This document shows positions 9,170 through 21,729 of a stretch of DNA of 64,000 nt, piece after piece. Every line of letters starts with the position of its first letter. Within the stretch, counting starts at the first letter, position 1. The position numbers were made by a program, and so were the translations under genes. The stretch is from Diphasiastrum complanatum (taxonomy: Eukaryota > Streptophyta > Lycopodiopsida > Lycopodiales > Lycopodiaceae): positions 23,975,912-24,039,911 of the forward strand of contig CM055093.1 in the NCBI GenBank assembly GCA_029204225.1. Direction: 5' to 3'. Under the pieces are notes generated by a model. It made no database searches and was not told the origin of the DNA. It saw nothing but the letters and a program-made list of their open reading frames with translations.

Positions 9170-9685
9170 GATGGCTACCGATAGTGGAATCATGTTGGAA
9201 AATAATGATAGGCTCAACTCTACCAATTATTCAACTTGAAAAGTGAGGATGGAATCCTTGCTTGAGTTCTATGAGATAATGGAAATTTTGTAGGTGTGAA
9301 AGAGAGACCTTTGGTGCCTGAAGACCAAGAAAAGTATGACAAAATGGCCAAGAGGGCACTCTACATCATCAAGATGAATGTCACTAATGAACTTCTTAAT
9401 GAATGTCACTAATGGCAATTGGTAAGCGCACTTCTTCAAGTGAATCATGGAATGTGTTGAATAAGGTGTATGAAAGTAAGTCCACACCTAGGTTTCTAAC
9501 CCTAAAGAGACAAATATTCCAAATTTTCTAAAGGAGGGAAAATTGCTCACACTTTTATCTTAAGAGTCAAAGCCTTGAACGATGATCTTGCTTGCATTGA
9601 TGAAAGCATTAAGGATGTAGAACTTGTTTAAGTTATGCTTAATGGTTTGTTGGAGGATCATGCTAACTTTGTACAATTTGACAAT
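9170..9685 (+). pseudogene. Copia gag, first part (broken)
   Basis: Translation from about 9170 gives the Copia gag start (NDRLNSTNYST then KVRMESLLEF, later MAKRALYIIKMNVTNELL) but with in-frame stops in the first 50 codons and a frameshift near 9410, where ATGTCACTAATG is duplicated. Homology ends at the EDHANFVQ block near 9680, where an unrelated insertion begins; gag resumes near 11031. Confidence 0.8.
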
Positions 9686-11030
9686 CTGCAATTTGACGCA
9701 TAGTCAAATCAGCCAAAGTCGACTTCATCGACTTTTTCGCTAATCTACATCAAAGGGTATCTATTCCCATCTAATTCTACATTCGAATGTCAAAGAATCA
9801 TGAAGAGCATCAAAGGTTTGATCACCCTCGATTTCTTCAACAATCAAGTCACTCGACATCGAAGTCTCCGACTTCTTCAACAACTTCATTCATCAACCAA
9901 AGTGTCTGACTTCTTCCATCAACCGAAGTGTCTGACTTATGTCATCAACCGAAGTCTCCAACTTCTTCCATCAACCGAAGTCTCCAACTTCTTCCATCAA
10001 CCAAAGTCTCCGACTTCTTCGACAACTTTGTTCATCAACCGAAGTCTCTGACTTCTTTGACAACTTCAAGAATGTCACTATTTCCCGACAGTAGCTTCTT
10101 TTCAACTATTTCAAAGAAGTAAACTTTTTGTCGCATTTTTTGCCTTTTTCGTCTTTTTCGCGAAAAATGCGAAAAGAGAGAAAAAGGACAAAGGTCATCT
10201 ATTTCAACGAGAAATGTCTCCAGCCACTTCCCAAAAAAGATAAAGTGAGATAAAATGTGCAACGTTCTCGTCCATGTCAGCGATCCTGAGTTGCATGACC
10301 ATGTATTTAATGTACAATTGTCATTCTGCCATTGTAGTTCAACTACTCCCTGAGTACAACAAAGTACTTAGTTAAATGACAAACATTTATTGTAATTAGA
10401 TACATAGACCCGGTGTATAAATACACCTTCATCACACACTCTACGGGATGCTCTGTCCATAAGACGAATGAATTTGAGCCTCCAAATTATGTCGCCATAC
10501 TGGTTGTAACCTTATTATTGTGATTCAGTGTAATATAACAACAATACGCTTTTCTATCTGTGTATAACGTAGATGAATGCTTATTGTGATTTGAATACAC
10601 TTCACTTCTGTTTGATCATGCTCGTTTACTCACTCTGATCAGAACACGGACGTCTACAACTCCTCAGTTTCTGATCAGACGATGGTTGTCTTTGACTCCT
10701 GAGGAACTTGCATTATCACACTACTTTATCACTTTGATATTCTGATCTGAACTTCTTATTAAAATCCATTCGCAATAATATCACAAACCACATCCAATAT
10801 CTTTGACGGACTGTACTCATTCATCCATTAGTTTTGAGTATGAATTGATTTCTTAATATCTTGTTGGGTAGAGCGCTTGAGCTGTGACCATTACTTAGCA
10901 TTTGCATTCCTTTTGATTGTTCTTGCACGTAGCAGCCCATAATAACGGGAGAGTCGTTCTGCAACTATTTCATTCTTTCTTCTCCATTCACATTCTACCG
11001 CCCTATCAGCACTTCTACTCATGGAGGAGA
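9686..11030 (+). mobile_element. LTR-like insertion inside Copia gag
   Basis: This 1.3-kb block interrupts a gag whose two halves lie on either side. It has no coding content but looks like an LTR: a TATA box (GTATAAATAC, 10415-10424) two thirds along, then a long CT- and T-rich tail. Its texture (TTTTTCGTC and GCGAAAAA phrases, then a tail with TTCTATCTG) resembles the LTR at 17098-18208. Exact ends and a target duplication could not be fixed by eye. A solo LTR of that or a related Copia family is my best guess. Confidence 0.5.
9830..10075 (+). repeat. Tandem repeat, about 26-bp unit (CGAAGTCTCCAACTTCTTCC)
   Basis: The unit CGAAGTCTCCAACTTCTTCC + ATCAAC recurs 8-9 times. Adjacent perfect copies at 9975 and 10001 give a 26-bp period, and longer variants carry CAACAACTTCATTC. 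As 26 is not a multiple of three, the overlapping frames are accidental. Confidence 0.85.
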
Positions 11031-11440
11031 AGAGGCATTATTCTCAAAGGGTAAGTTCAAGGGCACAAGCATAGGTAGGGAATTCCAGAAGCAACACAAC
11101 TTGGATCAAGGTGAGACATCTTTTTTTTTATAGTAGGAAGAAGGATAAATCAAGGCTTAAGTGTTTCTATTGTGGCATTAAAAGACACTTTGTTAATGAA
11201 TGTTTTAAGAGGAAGAGGGATCAAGGAGCTAGAAGCAAGGCAATCTCACTCTAGGTGATGATGATGAACAAAATGTGTGTGATTCTTTTGAAATGTCTTC
11301 AAGTTTGTTGTCTAACGAAGGTGATATTGATCCATGGTGGATTGATAGTGGAGAAAGCTCTCACGTGACAAGGCACAAGGAGCATTTTTCCCCGTTGACC
11401 TATGAAGGTGAGAAGAAGTCATCTACACTCCCAGAAAAGA
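11031..11440 (+). pseudogene. Copia gag end, zinc knuckle and protease start
   Basis: After the insertion the frame gives MEEKRHYS, a zinc knuckle (CFYCGIKRHFVNEC, CX2CX4HX4C, about 11161-11202) and, after a stop and frame change, the protease site WWIDSGESSHVTRH near 11335-11375. Homology fades near 11440, where the flank of the minus-strand Gypsy element begins. It continues the gag at 9170-9685. Confidence 0.8.
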
Positions 11441-12391
11441 CTCTCTCATGAATATCCATTGCAATAAGTAGAGGCTCCTCAAGGGTCATCCACTGAGTGA
11501 CCATGCTTGTGCTAGGAAGTATCATGATATACGTAGCAGATGGGACATCAAGATGGATAGTATAACGCGGAGACTAAGATGTATATGTGGAAGACATGAT
11601 GATCATAAACGAGAAGTAAGACGTGCGAATGTATATTAGAAAACAATTCAGAAAGTTTGGAAGACTTTGGTCGCGAAAAAATTGGCAAGAGCTTTGCTAT
11701 CACAAGTGAGGAATGAACTGAATTCAGCCAACTTATAAGTGAATTTGGAGGGTCCATTACACTGAATACTAGATTGGCTGATCAGTTCTGAACAAAAATT
11801 TGCAGGCATGTACAGTACTGTGAAGATAGGCTATAAAAATCTCGGTGAAAGTTTCTGGAAATCTGAACCTATCTGATGAACGTTTTCCAGGGCTGGCAAA
11901 GGATGAACCTTTGCCCAAGTACTGTTATAAATGCAATTTTTCAAGATTTGAACCTATGGCCAACCTAATTTTGACATTTTAAGACCATCTAGCATGTCAG
12001 CGAAGGTTCATAATGAGAGTAAGGTGCTCGGCGAAGGTTCCCAAAATGGCATATTGATGATCATTCGCCTGACTCAAAAAATGGATTTTTTCTAGCCAAG
12101 AACCTTCGCCCACCTCAATTTAGACATATATGAAGTGGATGTACACTCTGGAGGCTCAACGAAGGTTTCTGATACTGTATAGGTAACATCTGTCCAAAAC
12201 AGTGATTTTATAAGTCATTTTTCATCAAAAATACTATCCTTCCTTTTTTCCATGCTGATGACTTTTCTCACTTTTGCTCATCAGTCTTTTCTCAGTTTTT
12301 TTTTTTTACTGTCTTTCTCAAAACAAAAATTGAACAATTAACCATTGAAAACAAAAAATTGAAAAACAAATAAAATAAAAAATCTTTGAGA
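11441..12391 (-). other. 3' region of the minus-strand Gypsy element
   Basis: No ORF of substance is seen. The phrase GCGAAGGTTC or its reverse complement recurs about six times between 11880 and 12170, a dispersed motif whose role is unknown. On the minus strand this follows the integrase, so the 3' untranslated region and LTR should be here, but no clear TG...CA boundary was found. Confidence 0.4.
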
Positions 12392-13585
12392 TCAGGCTGA
12401 CTGAACTGGCGGAGCAGGCTGCCAAAACTTGCGTAATCGATTGCCATTCACCGGAGTATCAAATCGTTTTCCGTCCAAGTGCTCAAGAATTACTGCGTCA
12501 TAGTTCAGGATTTCCTTCACTTTATACGGGCCTTCACCGATAAACTTCAATTTTTTCTTGATCAGCTTGGTTTTGTACATTTGTGCAAGATCTTCTGCTT
12601 TCAGATCCTTTTTGTGCAATCGACGATCGTGCCATGTCTTTCGGCGGGCTTTCTCTGCTGCTAACGCGTGAACTGCCATCAATCGTGTTTCACATAATTT
12701 GTGCAACGCTTCATGACGTAGTTGTAAAGACTTATCATCATTTAACCGTTCTGTTGTCGCTATGAGTAAAGATGGGATTAAAAATTCAATCGGCATGATG
12801 GCATCTTGATCATAAACCAATTGAAAGGGTGTTTGATTTGTACTAATTTTGTAAGCAGTTCTGAATGCCCATAATGTTGCATACAGTTTATATTTCCAAT
12901 CAGACCGACTTGCTTCAACTATCTTTGTCATAATAGTACAGAGAATCTTATTGGAAGATTCAGCTTGGCCATTCCCTCTGGGATAGTAAGGAGTACTAAA
13001 TCTATGTATAACAAAAAAATCTTCTAGTAGACACTTTATTGTTTGATTAACAAAGTGTGTACCCCGGTCAATGGCAATCTCAATCGGACATCCAAATTTG
13101 ATTATAATATTTTCGTAGAGAAACTTGGCCGTAGATTTCGCATCAGCAACTTTGACAACTTTGGCTTCAACCCACTTGGTCATATAATTAGTTGCTACGA
13201 TAATGTATCGGGCCTGAGATCCTTGCGCGGCAGGATGAATAGGACCAACATAATCCAGTCCCCATTTTTCAAACGGTGCTTGCGATAAAACCGAGTGCAA
13301 GGGTTCATAGTTCTGTCTAGTAGGCCATCGTGCTCGCTGACAAACATCACATGTCTGAATATAATTTTCTGTGTCCTTATGAAGCATAGGCCACCAACAA
13401 CCTAATTGCAAAAGTTTGCAAATAATAATATCTGTAGAGAAGTGTCCTCCGCCCATGCCATCATATGAAAACATGATTAAATCTGGGATTTCATGCGGTA
13501 AAACACATCTACAAAAAGTTCCAATGGCATATTTCGAGGCATCCGTGTGAACATGAAATTCATTTGTCCAATATGGAGAACGCAA
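12392..13585 (-). pseudogene. Ty3/Gypsy integrase fused to an RNase H stub
   Basis: The 397-codon open frame begins with an RNase H start (HVHTDASKYAIGTFC, residues 11-25) that passes directly into the integrase zinc region (GGGHF, then C79-x2-C82), so most of RNase H has been deleted in frame. The first His of the HHCC finger is not evident. The core has D111 (LDYVGP), D173 (IDRGTHF) and E209 (NGQAE), a D-61-D-35-E arrangement that fits an intact integrase triad. The C-terminal part (KFIGEGPYKV, later DGKRFDTPVNGNRLRKF) is a standard Gypsy integrase tail with no chromodomain. Upstream RT pieces are frame-broken. Confidence 0.88.
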
Positions 13586-14500
13586 TATTGGTGCTGAAGT
13601 TAATGCTTTTTTTATTTTTCAAAGGCTTCTAACGCCTCTACTGTCCAAATAGGAACAATAGTCAGTTTGTATATAGGTCGTGCTAAATCCGCAAAGAAGA
13701 TAATAAAAATTCGATAGTAGTTCGCATGACCCATAAACACATAAACTCCACGAATCGTTGGTGGTGGTGGCAATTCCACAATAATCTTGATTTTAGAATA
13801 ATCTGTGGCAATACCATGTCTCGATATCACATGCCCAAGCACTACTCCGTGGGAAACCCATATCTGGCATTTTTTTGGATTCAGAGAAATTTGATATTTG
13901 CGACATCTTTCAAATACTTTCTCCGATTGATCCAGGTGGTCTGTATTTGTACTATATGGACTCCCAGGTCATCCAAGTAAATTTCAAGAAATTTCTGTAG
14001 ATAATTTTTAAAAGCAAATTTCATTACTCTTTGGAACGAACTTGGTGCATTACATAGTCCAAACGACATTACTTTGTAAGCATAGGTGCCCCATTCTGTT
14101 GCAAAAGCTGTTTTGTGACGATCTGCAGGTGCAATCTTAACCTGGTTGTAACCACTAAATCCATCCAGGAAACTATACGCTTCCGCTCTAGCAAGGCGAT
14201 CCAAAATGCTTTAAGTAAAAGGTAACGAAAAGTGATCCTTCCGCGTCACTTTGTTTAAAGCCTTGAGATTCACACAAATTCTCATTTTCCCATTCTTCTT
14301 AGGAACAATGACAATTTGCTCGATCTCATAAATGAAATCGGCATCAAGCAATTTCTGAAGTTCTTTCTTTATCAGATCCGCAACATTAGGATAACAGCGA
14401 TAGAACTCTGTAACCTTTGGAACTGCATCAGGTACTAAAGGTATGGTATGTTCAATAACTGACGTCGGAATACCCTTCAGATCTTGATAAGTCCATGCAA
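13586..14500 (-). pseudogene. Ty3/Gypsy reverse transcriptase fragments
   Basis: Minus-strand fragments carry RT blocks in order: SFLDGFSGYNQVKIAPADRH, FGLCNAPSSFQRVM and YLDDL (about 14190-13970), then LGHVISRHGIATD and FMGHANYYR (13840-13650). The catalytic YLDD is retained. Upstream (14220-14500) the reverse complement shows further RT N-terminal sequence with stops. Frameshifts separate the blocks. Confidence 0.85.
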
Positions 14501-15193
14501 AGTAATCTTGATACTTAAGAATAGCTTTCAGAGTGCTTGATATTGTTCAGAATTAGGTTGTGATCCAACTTGTACAATCTTGTCTAGCTCTCCTGGTTCG
14601 GCAAGATTCATTGGTTGTGTCCTAGCTAGGCCATCGTAAACATTTTTTGAGTCTAGCACGTGTTCTTCGGGTTCAGGATGTGCTTTAGGTAACATGATAA
14701 CCACATCATCCAATGTATAACGTTTAAAATGTTCGGGCATATCATGTTGGACTACATCTGCTTGTTCTTTTTCAAAAGGACTTGTCTTGGATCTTCGCTT
14801 AGCCTTCTTAGCAGGAATTGATTGTGGAGGTGATTACTTTGGAGAAGATAAACTCTTCTTCGAAGGTGAAGACTTCCTAGACGATGATGTCTTGCTAGAA
14901 CTCTGACTTATAGAATCATCGATGACTTTTTCTTTATCTTTATCCAATAAGAGTGGTACATTCTTTGAATCAATCTTTTGAGGAGGATTTTCCCATTTCA
15001 GGACCGTATTATAATGTTGCTTGGCTTGTTTCTTCGTCATTGACCATGTGATCTTGTCTTCCTTCAATATAACTGCTTTGGGCGGTTTTATTGTTGGTTC
15101 ATCAAGAACATTACGCACTCCAAATCTGGTCGGATCCATATGATTTAGAATCTGCTCATCAGTAAGTTCTGCATTGTCATCATAAGTAGGCAC
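14501..15193 (-). pseudogene. Gypsy pre-RT region (protease-RT linker or gag end)
   Basis: Two short minus-strand frames (14740-14528 and 15193-14834) precede RT. They are rich in Lys, Ser and Pro (SSSRKSSPSKKS) and match no catalytic domain I recognise. By position they belong to the end of gag and the protease linker. The protease itself is not visible, and the element is truncated at about 15195, where Copia sequence on the other strand begins. Confidence 0.5.
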
Positions 15194-15204
15194 AACTCAC
15201 AGCT

Positions 15205-17097
15205 ATGAAGTCATCTTCAATCGGATCTGGTATAGGTTCCGTTGATATCCAAGCTACATTCAGCACATTCAATGGAAAAGTGATCGTTGTATCCAAGGTT
15301 CGATCCAATAATGACAGTATTTATCAAGAATCAGTTCGTCGACATCAAAGGCAAAGATATTGTTCCAAGAGAACCTTCATCACATGCCATTGACACGACA
15401 ATTAGAGCTTCGGGCTCAGGTGTGTCCATTGTCGACCCACTATTCGACAACGAATCAGACAAAGATGTTGCTGCTAACCAGCAACAAGTTCCAAGAGTGG
15501 TTCGTCAGTCGATTTCTCTCAGAAGATCAAGCCGAGTGCGCACACAGCCCACAAGGTATACTCTTGAGTCTGCATGTCTCTTAATACAGGAACCAACAAC
15601 AGTCAAAGAGGCACTCAACCAACCAGACTTTGATCTCTAGAGAGAAGCCATGGACAGAGAGTATTTCTCTCTGATCAAGAACCAGACGTGGTCACTAGTC
15701 AAAGCTCCTATTGGCTACAATATCATTGATTGCAAATGGATCTTCAAGATCAAGTATAATGTCAATGGAGCAATTGATCAAGGGAAGGCAAGACTGGTAG
15801 CACGAGGATTCACTCAGATCTCCAACATCGACTACAATGAGACTTTCAGTCCAGTAGTCAAGCATTCATCGATCCGAGCCCTCCTATCATATGTTGCAGT
15901 TGCCGACCTCGAAGTGCATTAACTTGATGTGCAAACAACTTATCTGAATGGAGTTATACAAGAAGACATCTACATAATATAGCCCAAAAAATACGTTCTA
16001 GAAGGTATGAAGAATTATGCTTGTAAACTCCATAAGACACTCTACGGCTTGAAACAGTCTACCAGAGCTTGGTTTCAGAGGATCAACACATTCCTCATTG
16101 AACAAGGTTTCCAACCAAGCACTATTGATTGCAACGTCTATTCCAAGTCGGTGCAACAATCCTTCATTATCATCACCTTATATGTGGATGATACGTTGCT
16201 TTTCAGCAACAATACCAATTTGGTCAAGGATTCTAAATAGATGCTATTTTTTGAGTTCGACATGACTGATCTGGACGAAGCTCACTTATGTCTGGGCATT
16301 CAGATCCACAGAGACAGAGCGAGACGACTGATCTATCCAAGCATGCATTTGTCAAAGGACCAATGTCCCCAGACCAAGCAGGATGAGGAGAAGATGAGAG
16401 AGTATCCTTATCGATCGATACTTGGATCTCTCATATACGCAATGGTCTGTACAAGACCTGACATCTCTTTTGCAGTAAGCTCACTCAGCCAATATATGGC
16501 TAATCCTGGCATTACCCATTGGAAGGCTCTCATAAGAATCATGAGGTATATTCGAGCTACCATGGACCAGTGCATTTGCTATGGAAAAGTCAGCAACGAC
16601 AATCTTCATCAGCTTAGTGGATATTCTGATGCAAGCTAGGGAGCAGATGTAGACAATCGTAAGTCCACATCTGGATTTACATTCTTCTTCAACGACGCTC
16701 CTATCTCATGAAACAGTCGTAAGCAAACCTCTATCGCTCTTTATTCTATAGAAGCAGAATACATTGTTGCTTCTTAATCTATTAAAGAAGCGTTTTGGTT
16801 GAGAGATTTACTGTCAGACATTAGTTTGTATCAATACAACCCTACAATTTTATTATCAGAGTGCTATTGCCTTATCGGCCAACCCTAGATTTCACTCTAG
16901 GAGTAAGCACATTGAAATCAGATATCACTACATCAGGGGCAAGGTTCTCAACAAGGAAGTAAGCTTAACGTATTGTAGAATGCATGACATGGTTGCAGAT
17001 ATATTTACAAAGACATTAAGTGTTAATGCACACAACAAGTTTTGTGCATTGATGAGTCTGAAGATCAAGGCATTCACGGATCCAGATTAAAAGGGAG
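15205..17097 (+). pseudogene. Copia pol fragment: integrase tail, RT, RNase H
   Basis: It begins inside the integrase C-terminal region (FVDIKGKDIV, LRRSSRVRTQPTRY). RT follows with the usual Copia order: DCKWIFKIKY, ARLVARGFTQ, YNETFSPVVK, LYGLKQS and YVDDTLLFSNN (near 16180-16215), then SILGSLIYAMVCTRPDI. RNase H shows SGYSDAS and SIEAEY. At least six in-frame stops (near 15638, 15920, 15980, 16238, 16637, 16709) and frameshifts break the frame, so it is dead although the catalytic YVDD is retained. It ends at a purine tract (AAAAGGGAG) and its own 3' LTR. Its 5' half is cut off by the Gypsy element at about 15195. Confidence 0.92.
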
Positions 17098-18208
17098 TGT
17101 TGGATTTTATCTCCTTTACTCTCCTAAATCCTATTTTAATCTGCCTCCACTCATGCTGCTACGTTTTTACTCGTGTCGTCGCACAGTCTGCATTTTTACA
17201 TGTAAAATAAGACAGAGGAATAAAACGCGACTGTCTGCATAAATACAAGTAAATTTCCACAGGCAAAAAAAAGACGAAAAAGGCAACACTGTGTTTTTAC
17301 ATGTGATTTGTGACAGGCGAAAAAGGCGACACTGCCCTACAAATGCTAAAGGTGCCCTTATAGAAAAAGCGAAGGTACCTTATATATTAGTTTTAAGACA
17401 TTTGTCAGAGTGTCGCATTTTTCACATTTTCACCAACGTTAATTTCAGCGAAGGCTGACGTCGTGGCCTTCTCACGCTCATCTCCATGCATTGTGCAATC
17501 ATATTTGACAACGACAGCAGCCACTCACGATCTCCCATAGACAGCACATCCACTTTTGTACTTTCTTCATCTGCACACCTGTAAAATTATGTATATATAT
17601 TGAATACCATCTGCGTATTCAGGAAGAAACAACAAACATCAGTGTGTGTATATATACATAGCATCAGAAGCGTATCATATATAGACGAAGTAGATGTTTT
17701 TGCGCATTGATTCTTTCTTCCAGATGTATTTTCAGTAATAGGTTTATCACCTTTTACAGATTGTGTGATTAGCTTTGTGAAGCACGCGGTTTCGTCCACT
17801 ATTGTCTTGTGCTCGCCTGCATTATTGACCTGTATATTTCGTTATACTTAATCTGATTACAGCTCTGTTATTCTACTCAGATTTGTGTCAATATAACAAT
17901 GTTTTTCTACATTCTATCTGACTGTCTTATTGCTTAATCTGGTAGTCTGCTTTTCGCGACTAATTCGCGACAAACTATCTTTATGATGTTTTTAGTGCTT
18001 AATGTTTGGCTACGTAATCCGATCGAACATGATTTCTATTCATTAATGTTCTGTTCGAGTCTGATAGGCGTAGTCATGCTTGAGGATAGAGTGAGATAGC
18101 TTATTCTGCTGCACACAAACACTTTCCATTCGAGTCCGTTTCTCTTCAAGTTTCGAGTTCGTTTTCTTTTCAAGCTATTTTCATTTCTCACACCCCTCTT
18201 TCCCAACA
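17098..18208 (+). repeat. 3' LTR of the Copia element, 1,111 bp
   Basis: It starts TGTTGGATTTT directly after the polypurine tract and ends TTTCCCAACA, so the ends are the short inverted repeat TGTTGG/CCAACA. The interior carries repeated GCGAAAAAGGC-ACACTG phrases at 17270-17340. Its 5' partner is not in the window unless the insertion at 9686-11030 is a diverged relative. Confidence 0.88.
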
Positions 18209-21200
18209 TCTAGTAATTTGGATTCTTTCCTATTATAAAGTGTTTTTTTATAATGACTGTAACAACCAAGATAAATTCTAACTTCTAGAAAAAAAAAATT
18301 TTTACCGATTCTGAAATAGATATTGGATATCTAGGACAGTATGATATTCAGTTTTGTTGAGAGTTATGTTCCTTTTGGGTTAGTGAATACACTTGCGGCA
18401 TTTCAACTATACTTGAACGATACATTTCATCTCGTCCATGTCGGGGTACAATACGGAGTGGTATTCTTTGTGTATCGCTTAAGGGGAATGAGAAATTTCA
18501 ATGGTTAGAAGTATCTCTTGGAATTGGTTGTGAATTTGATCCTTTATCAAGGTATAGGATAGCCAAATAGTCTTTTTGACTTTTTGGGCAAAACAAATCT
18601 AGATGTGGAGGATTCTTGGAAGAAAAGCTGGTGGTATTGGACATCAATGATTCTAAAGAGGATTTCTTGGGTAGAATGATTTGTAGACCGATGCTTAGTG
18701 ATTGTTGTAATGGTAATACTAACAGAGTCCATTGGTTTTTGTTTAGGGTATTTTGGAAATTATGAGATATAGATCGATCCCTAAATGGTATCTCATTAAT
18801 TACAAAATATGGAAGCCCTTAAGTCTATTTCTATATTATATTAGACCTCTACTCTTTAGAACTTTCTTAGTACATGACAATTGGATTGAGATTCATATAA
18901 TTCCTTCTAGTGTAGAACTCTATTCATATAATTCCTTCCAATGTAGAGCTCTAATATGAAATATTGTTATAGTTATACGAAATTGTACTTCCATATGACT
19001 CGAAATTTAGGTTTCATGAACCCTAATGTTTAACTCTATTTGATAGTTGATTATTGAGATGTAATATTTATATCTCTTGAGATAAGGTATTTTGTAATTC
19101 TAAGGAAAAAGTCCGGTTTGTAATAGTATTGGATACTCATTACTGACTTTTTCGAATATTTGATATCTTATACGTTGTCTCCTGAGAATTTTTTTAAATA
19201 AAATTATGAATTTTTTTTTTAAAAAAGAGAAGAAGAAAAGATAGGAATAGAACTTTCGAGAAATTAGCTAGTTGCATTGATTTTGAAATAAAAAAATTCA
19301 GTATGTGTGCAAAGGTTGAACTATCCAGTTTGAAATAGAAGAACTCTCTAAGCGATTATTTTGAATAATCTGGAACTAGAGAAGTATTGGGGTTATTGAG
19401 CTGTGAGATATTCATGAATATGAGAAGTATTGGTAAAGATTGAATTAAGGTTCACTGATTGTTACCAAGTATCATTTTGATATGGTTTGGATTAGAGGAA
19501 TAAAGCTTTAATCTTAACTCTATGTCCAAAGATGTCTGTATAAGTTAGCCTAACCTTGGTTTGTATGCTAAGATATGTTTGTAGGCTGATTGATTAAAGG
19601 AATTGTGTTAATAAGAGTTAGATGGTTGGAAAACTTGTGATGTGAAATTATTCACTTCAAAGATTTCCCATATATGTTATTTACTCATGAGAAATAGAGT
19701 TCTTTTGTAGCGCAAGATTCTAAGTGAGTTGTGAGTAACATATGCAGATTGTATATAGCCTATGTTTATGTATAGGAACATAGTTGGATATGTTGCTTAT
19801 GTACATCTTAACCTTGTGGATCTACTATGTGTTTCCTATGTATTGAGTTTATATTGTATACTTAAACTAGTCAGAGTGCATAGACATATGAACAAGTAAT
19901 GTGCAGGTCAATGTTTCTTTCTATGAAAAGGATAATTCATTAACTCATTAATGGTTTGGAGGTGGATCTAAATGTGATATTATTTCGGAATATATGAATT
20001 CGATACCTAGACATTTAAGATTTTTGAATCATTTACAATTGACTTGGGTAATTGAATTATTCCTGATTAGAAGTTAATTGGATAAATAAGCAGTGTGAAG
20101 AGAATTCACCGAGAACTGTTTATTTTGATCTATATTGCTTATAAGACACATGGTTGTGAGTCATCTAGATTCATCTATGAGAATTGTGTGGATAGAATGT
20201 AGAAGATTCTTGATATATAATATTTCTTGAAGGAGGAATATCCTAAGTTATTAACTATATCCCAGTGAGCTCATATTGGATGACAAAGTCTAACTAATGT
20301 CAAGAATAACCACTGAATTCAGTTGGAATTTAGTAGAACTTTGTAATCTTTAGATGTGGTTCTAGGTGACTGTATAAAGTTTATATTTTTAAAGACAAAT
20401 GTTATAATGGTCTTTAATTACTAGGTTGATTGTAGAATTTGGAATTCATAATCTGGTAAAGAATCGTGTTGGAAGAATATTCTTGGAATTCAATAATTTT
20501 CCTTGTGGAAAAGATTTCATAATGTTTCTTATATTTCCTGAGTGGTATGTTGTGCATATACTTCGATATCTCTAAATGATTATGGTTTTGGAATCCGATA
20601 AATTATGATTGACGAATCATAAGATTCTAAATGTTTATGATTGACGGATCATAAATTGATACTTAAAGTCATTAGATGATTATATGAGTAATTCTTGATC
20701 AATTGGTTCAGTCAAAAATTTAGATATGTTATTTGAACTATAAATTTGTGTACAAACTTGAGATTATTTGGATCTCACAAGCATTTTCATTAAGTAATTG
20801 TTTACTTATGAAAAATTTGTTTATCTTTACAAATTGTAGTCAAGGAATGCTTGTGTACTGTTTTTCAACCTAAAATCTCCGATTAATTAGGAGCAGTTAA
20901 GTCTATCAAGATTGAATGGTTGCTATTTTATGGCATGTGATTCTAGGGATAGAGCACTTAACTCAAGAGAGTATCTGGGGTACTCAAGACTGATTTAAAG
21001 TCATTTTTATCTTGATGGATCTCCTAAAAGATTTTGGGGGAGAAATTTTGTACCTTAGTTTCTGAAAAAATTCCAAGTGTATTTTGTATCAAGAAGCATT
21101 TATGACAAGTCTACAAGTAATTGTGGATAGCCTTAGGCTATAATTGTTTTGAATCTTTAACTTTTGAATATTGATCTCTAATGTAAGACGAGAACTCACC

Positions 21201-21416
21201 CAGTGATTCATGTAAATTGAGGTTACATGAAAGTGATGTTATTAGATTGGAGAGAATCAAACCCAATAGAAAAATTTATCTTTTAGTGTACTTCTAAAGG
21301 TCGATATAGTACTTCAGTACAGAGATATATAATTTGAAAATTATTTCATCTCTAAGTACTTATTTAATATTGAAGTCAGACTAAAGATTGATTTTCAAGG
21401 TAATTGTGAAAGTTAA
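18209..21416 (+). other. Heavily decayed AT-rich Gypsy interior
   Basis: This is 3.2 kb without a usable ORF. It leads into a Gypsy integrase tail and chromodomain relic at 21417 and an LTR at 21744, so it is probably the interior of that element after long decay. No individual domain upstream of 21000 could be recognised. Confidence 0.45.
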
Positions 21417-21722
21417 ATGATTGATTTGTTAGCTTTTGAACTTAATCTTCAGGTTTGGTCGACTGCTCATCTAGTGTATCATGTAAATTTACTTTATATG
21501 ATGATGAGATGTATAGAAGATTTTGCCCATTTGGAGGATTTATCGCTCAATGTACCTTTGGACCCTGAACGAGTACTCAGGATAAGAAATAAACAATTGA
21601 AAAATCGTTTTATCTCTGTGTGCTTGCTTAGGTTGGTTGGTCAAATTGAGGATAATGATTCATGGGAAAAAGTTAAAAGCATACAAATTGGATCTTCCCT
21701 AGTTACTCGTTCTGAGGACTGA
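21417..21722 (+). pseudogene. Gypsy chromovirus integrase tail with chromodomain relic
   Basis: The 101-codon frame has the DPERVLRIRNKQLKNRFIS block followed by a W-E pair (DNDSWEKV), the layout of the tether and chromodomain at the end of chromovirus integrases. The expected LVKWKG is degraded to LLRLVGQ. A polypurine tract follows at once. The same gene end recurs, more decayed, at about 60865-61050. Confidence 0.7.
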
Positions 21723-21729
21723 ACTGGTT

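Noticed and set aside
9830-10075. Regular repeats resembling a CRISPR array
   Set aside because: Units are contiguous 26-bp tandem copies with no unique spacers, in a plant nuclear sequence; this is a minisatellite.
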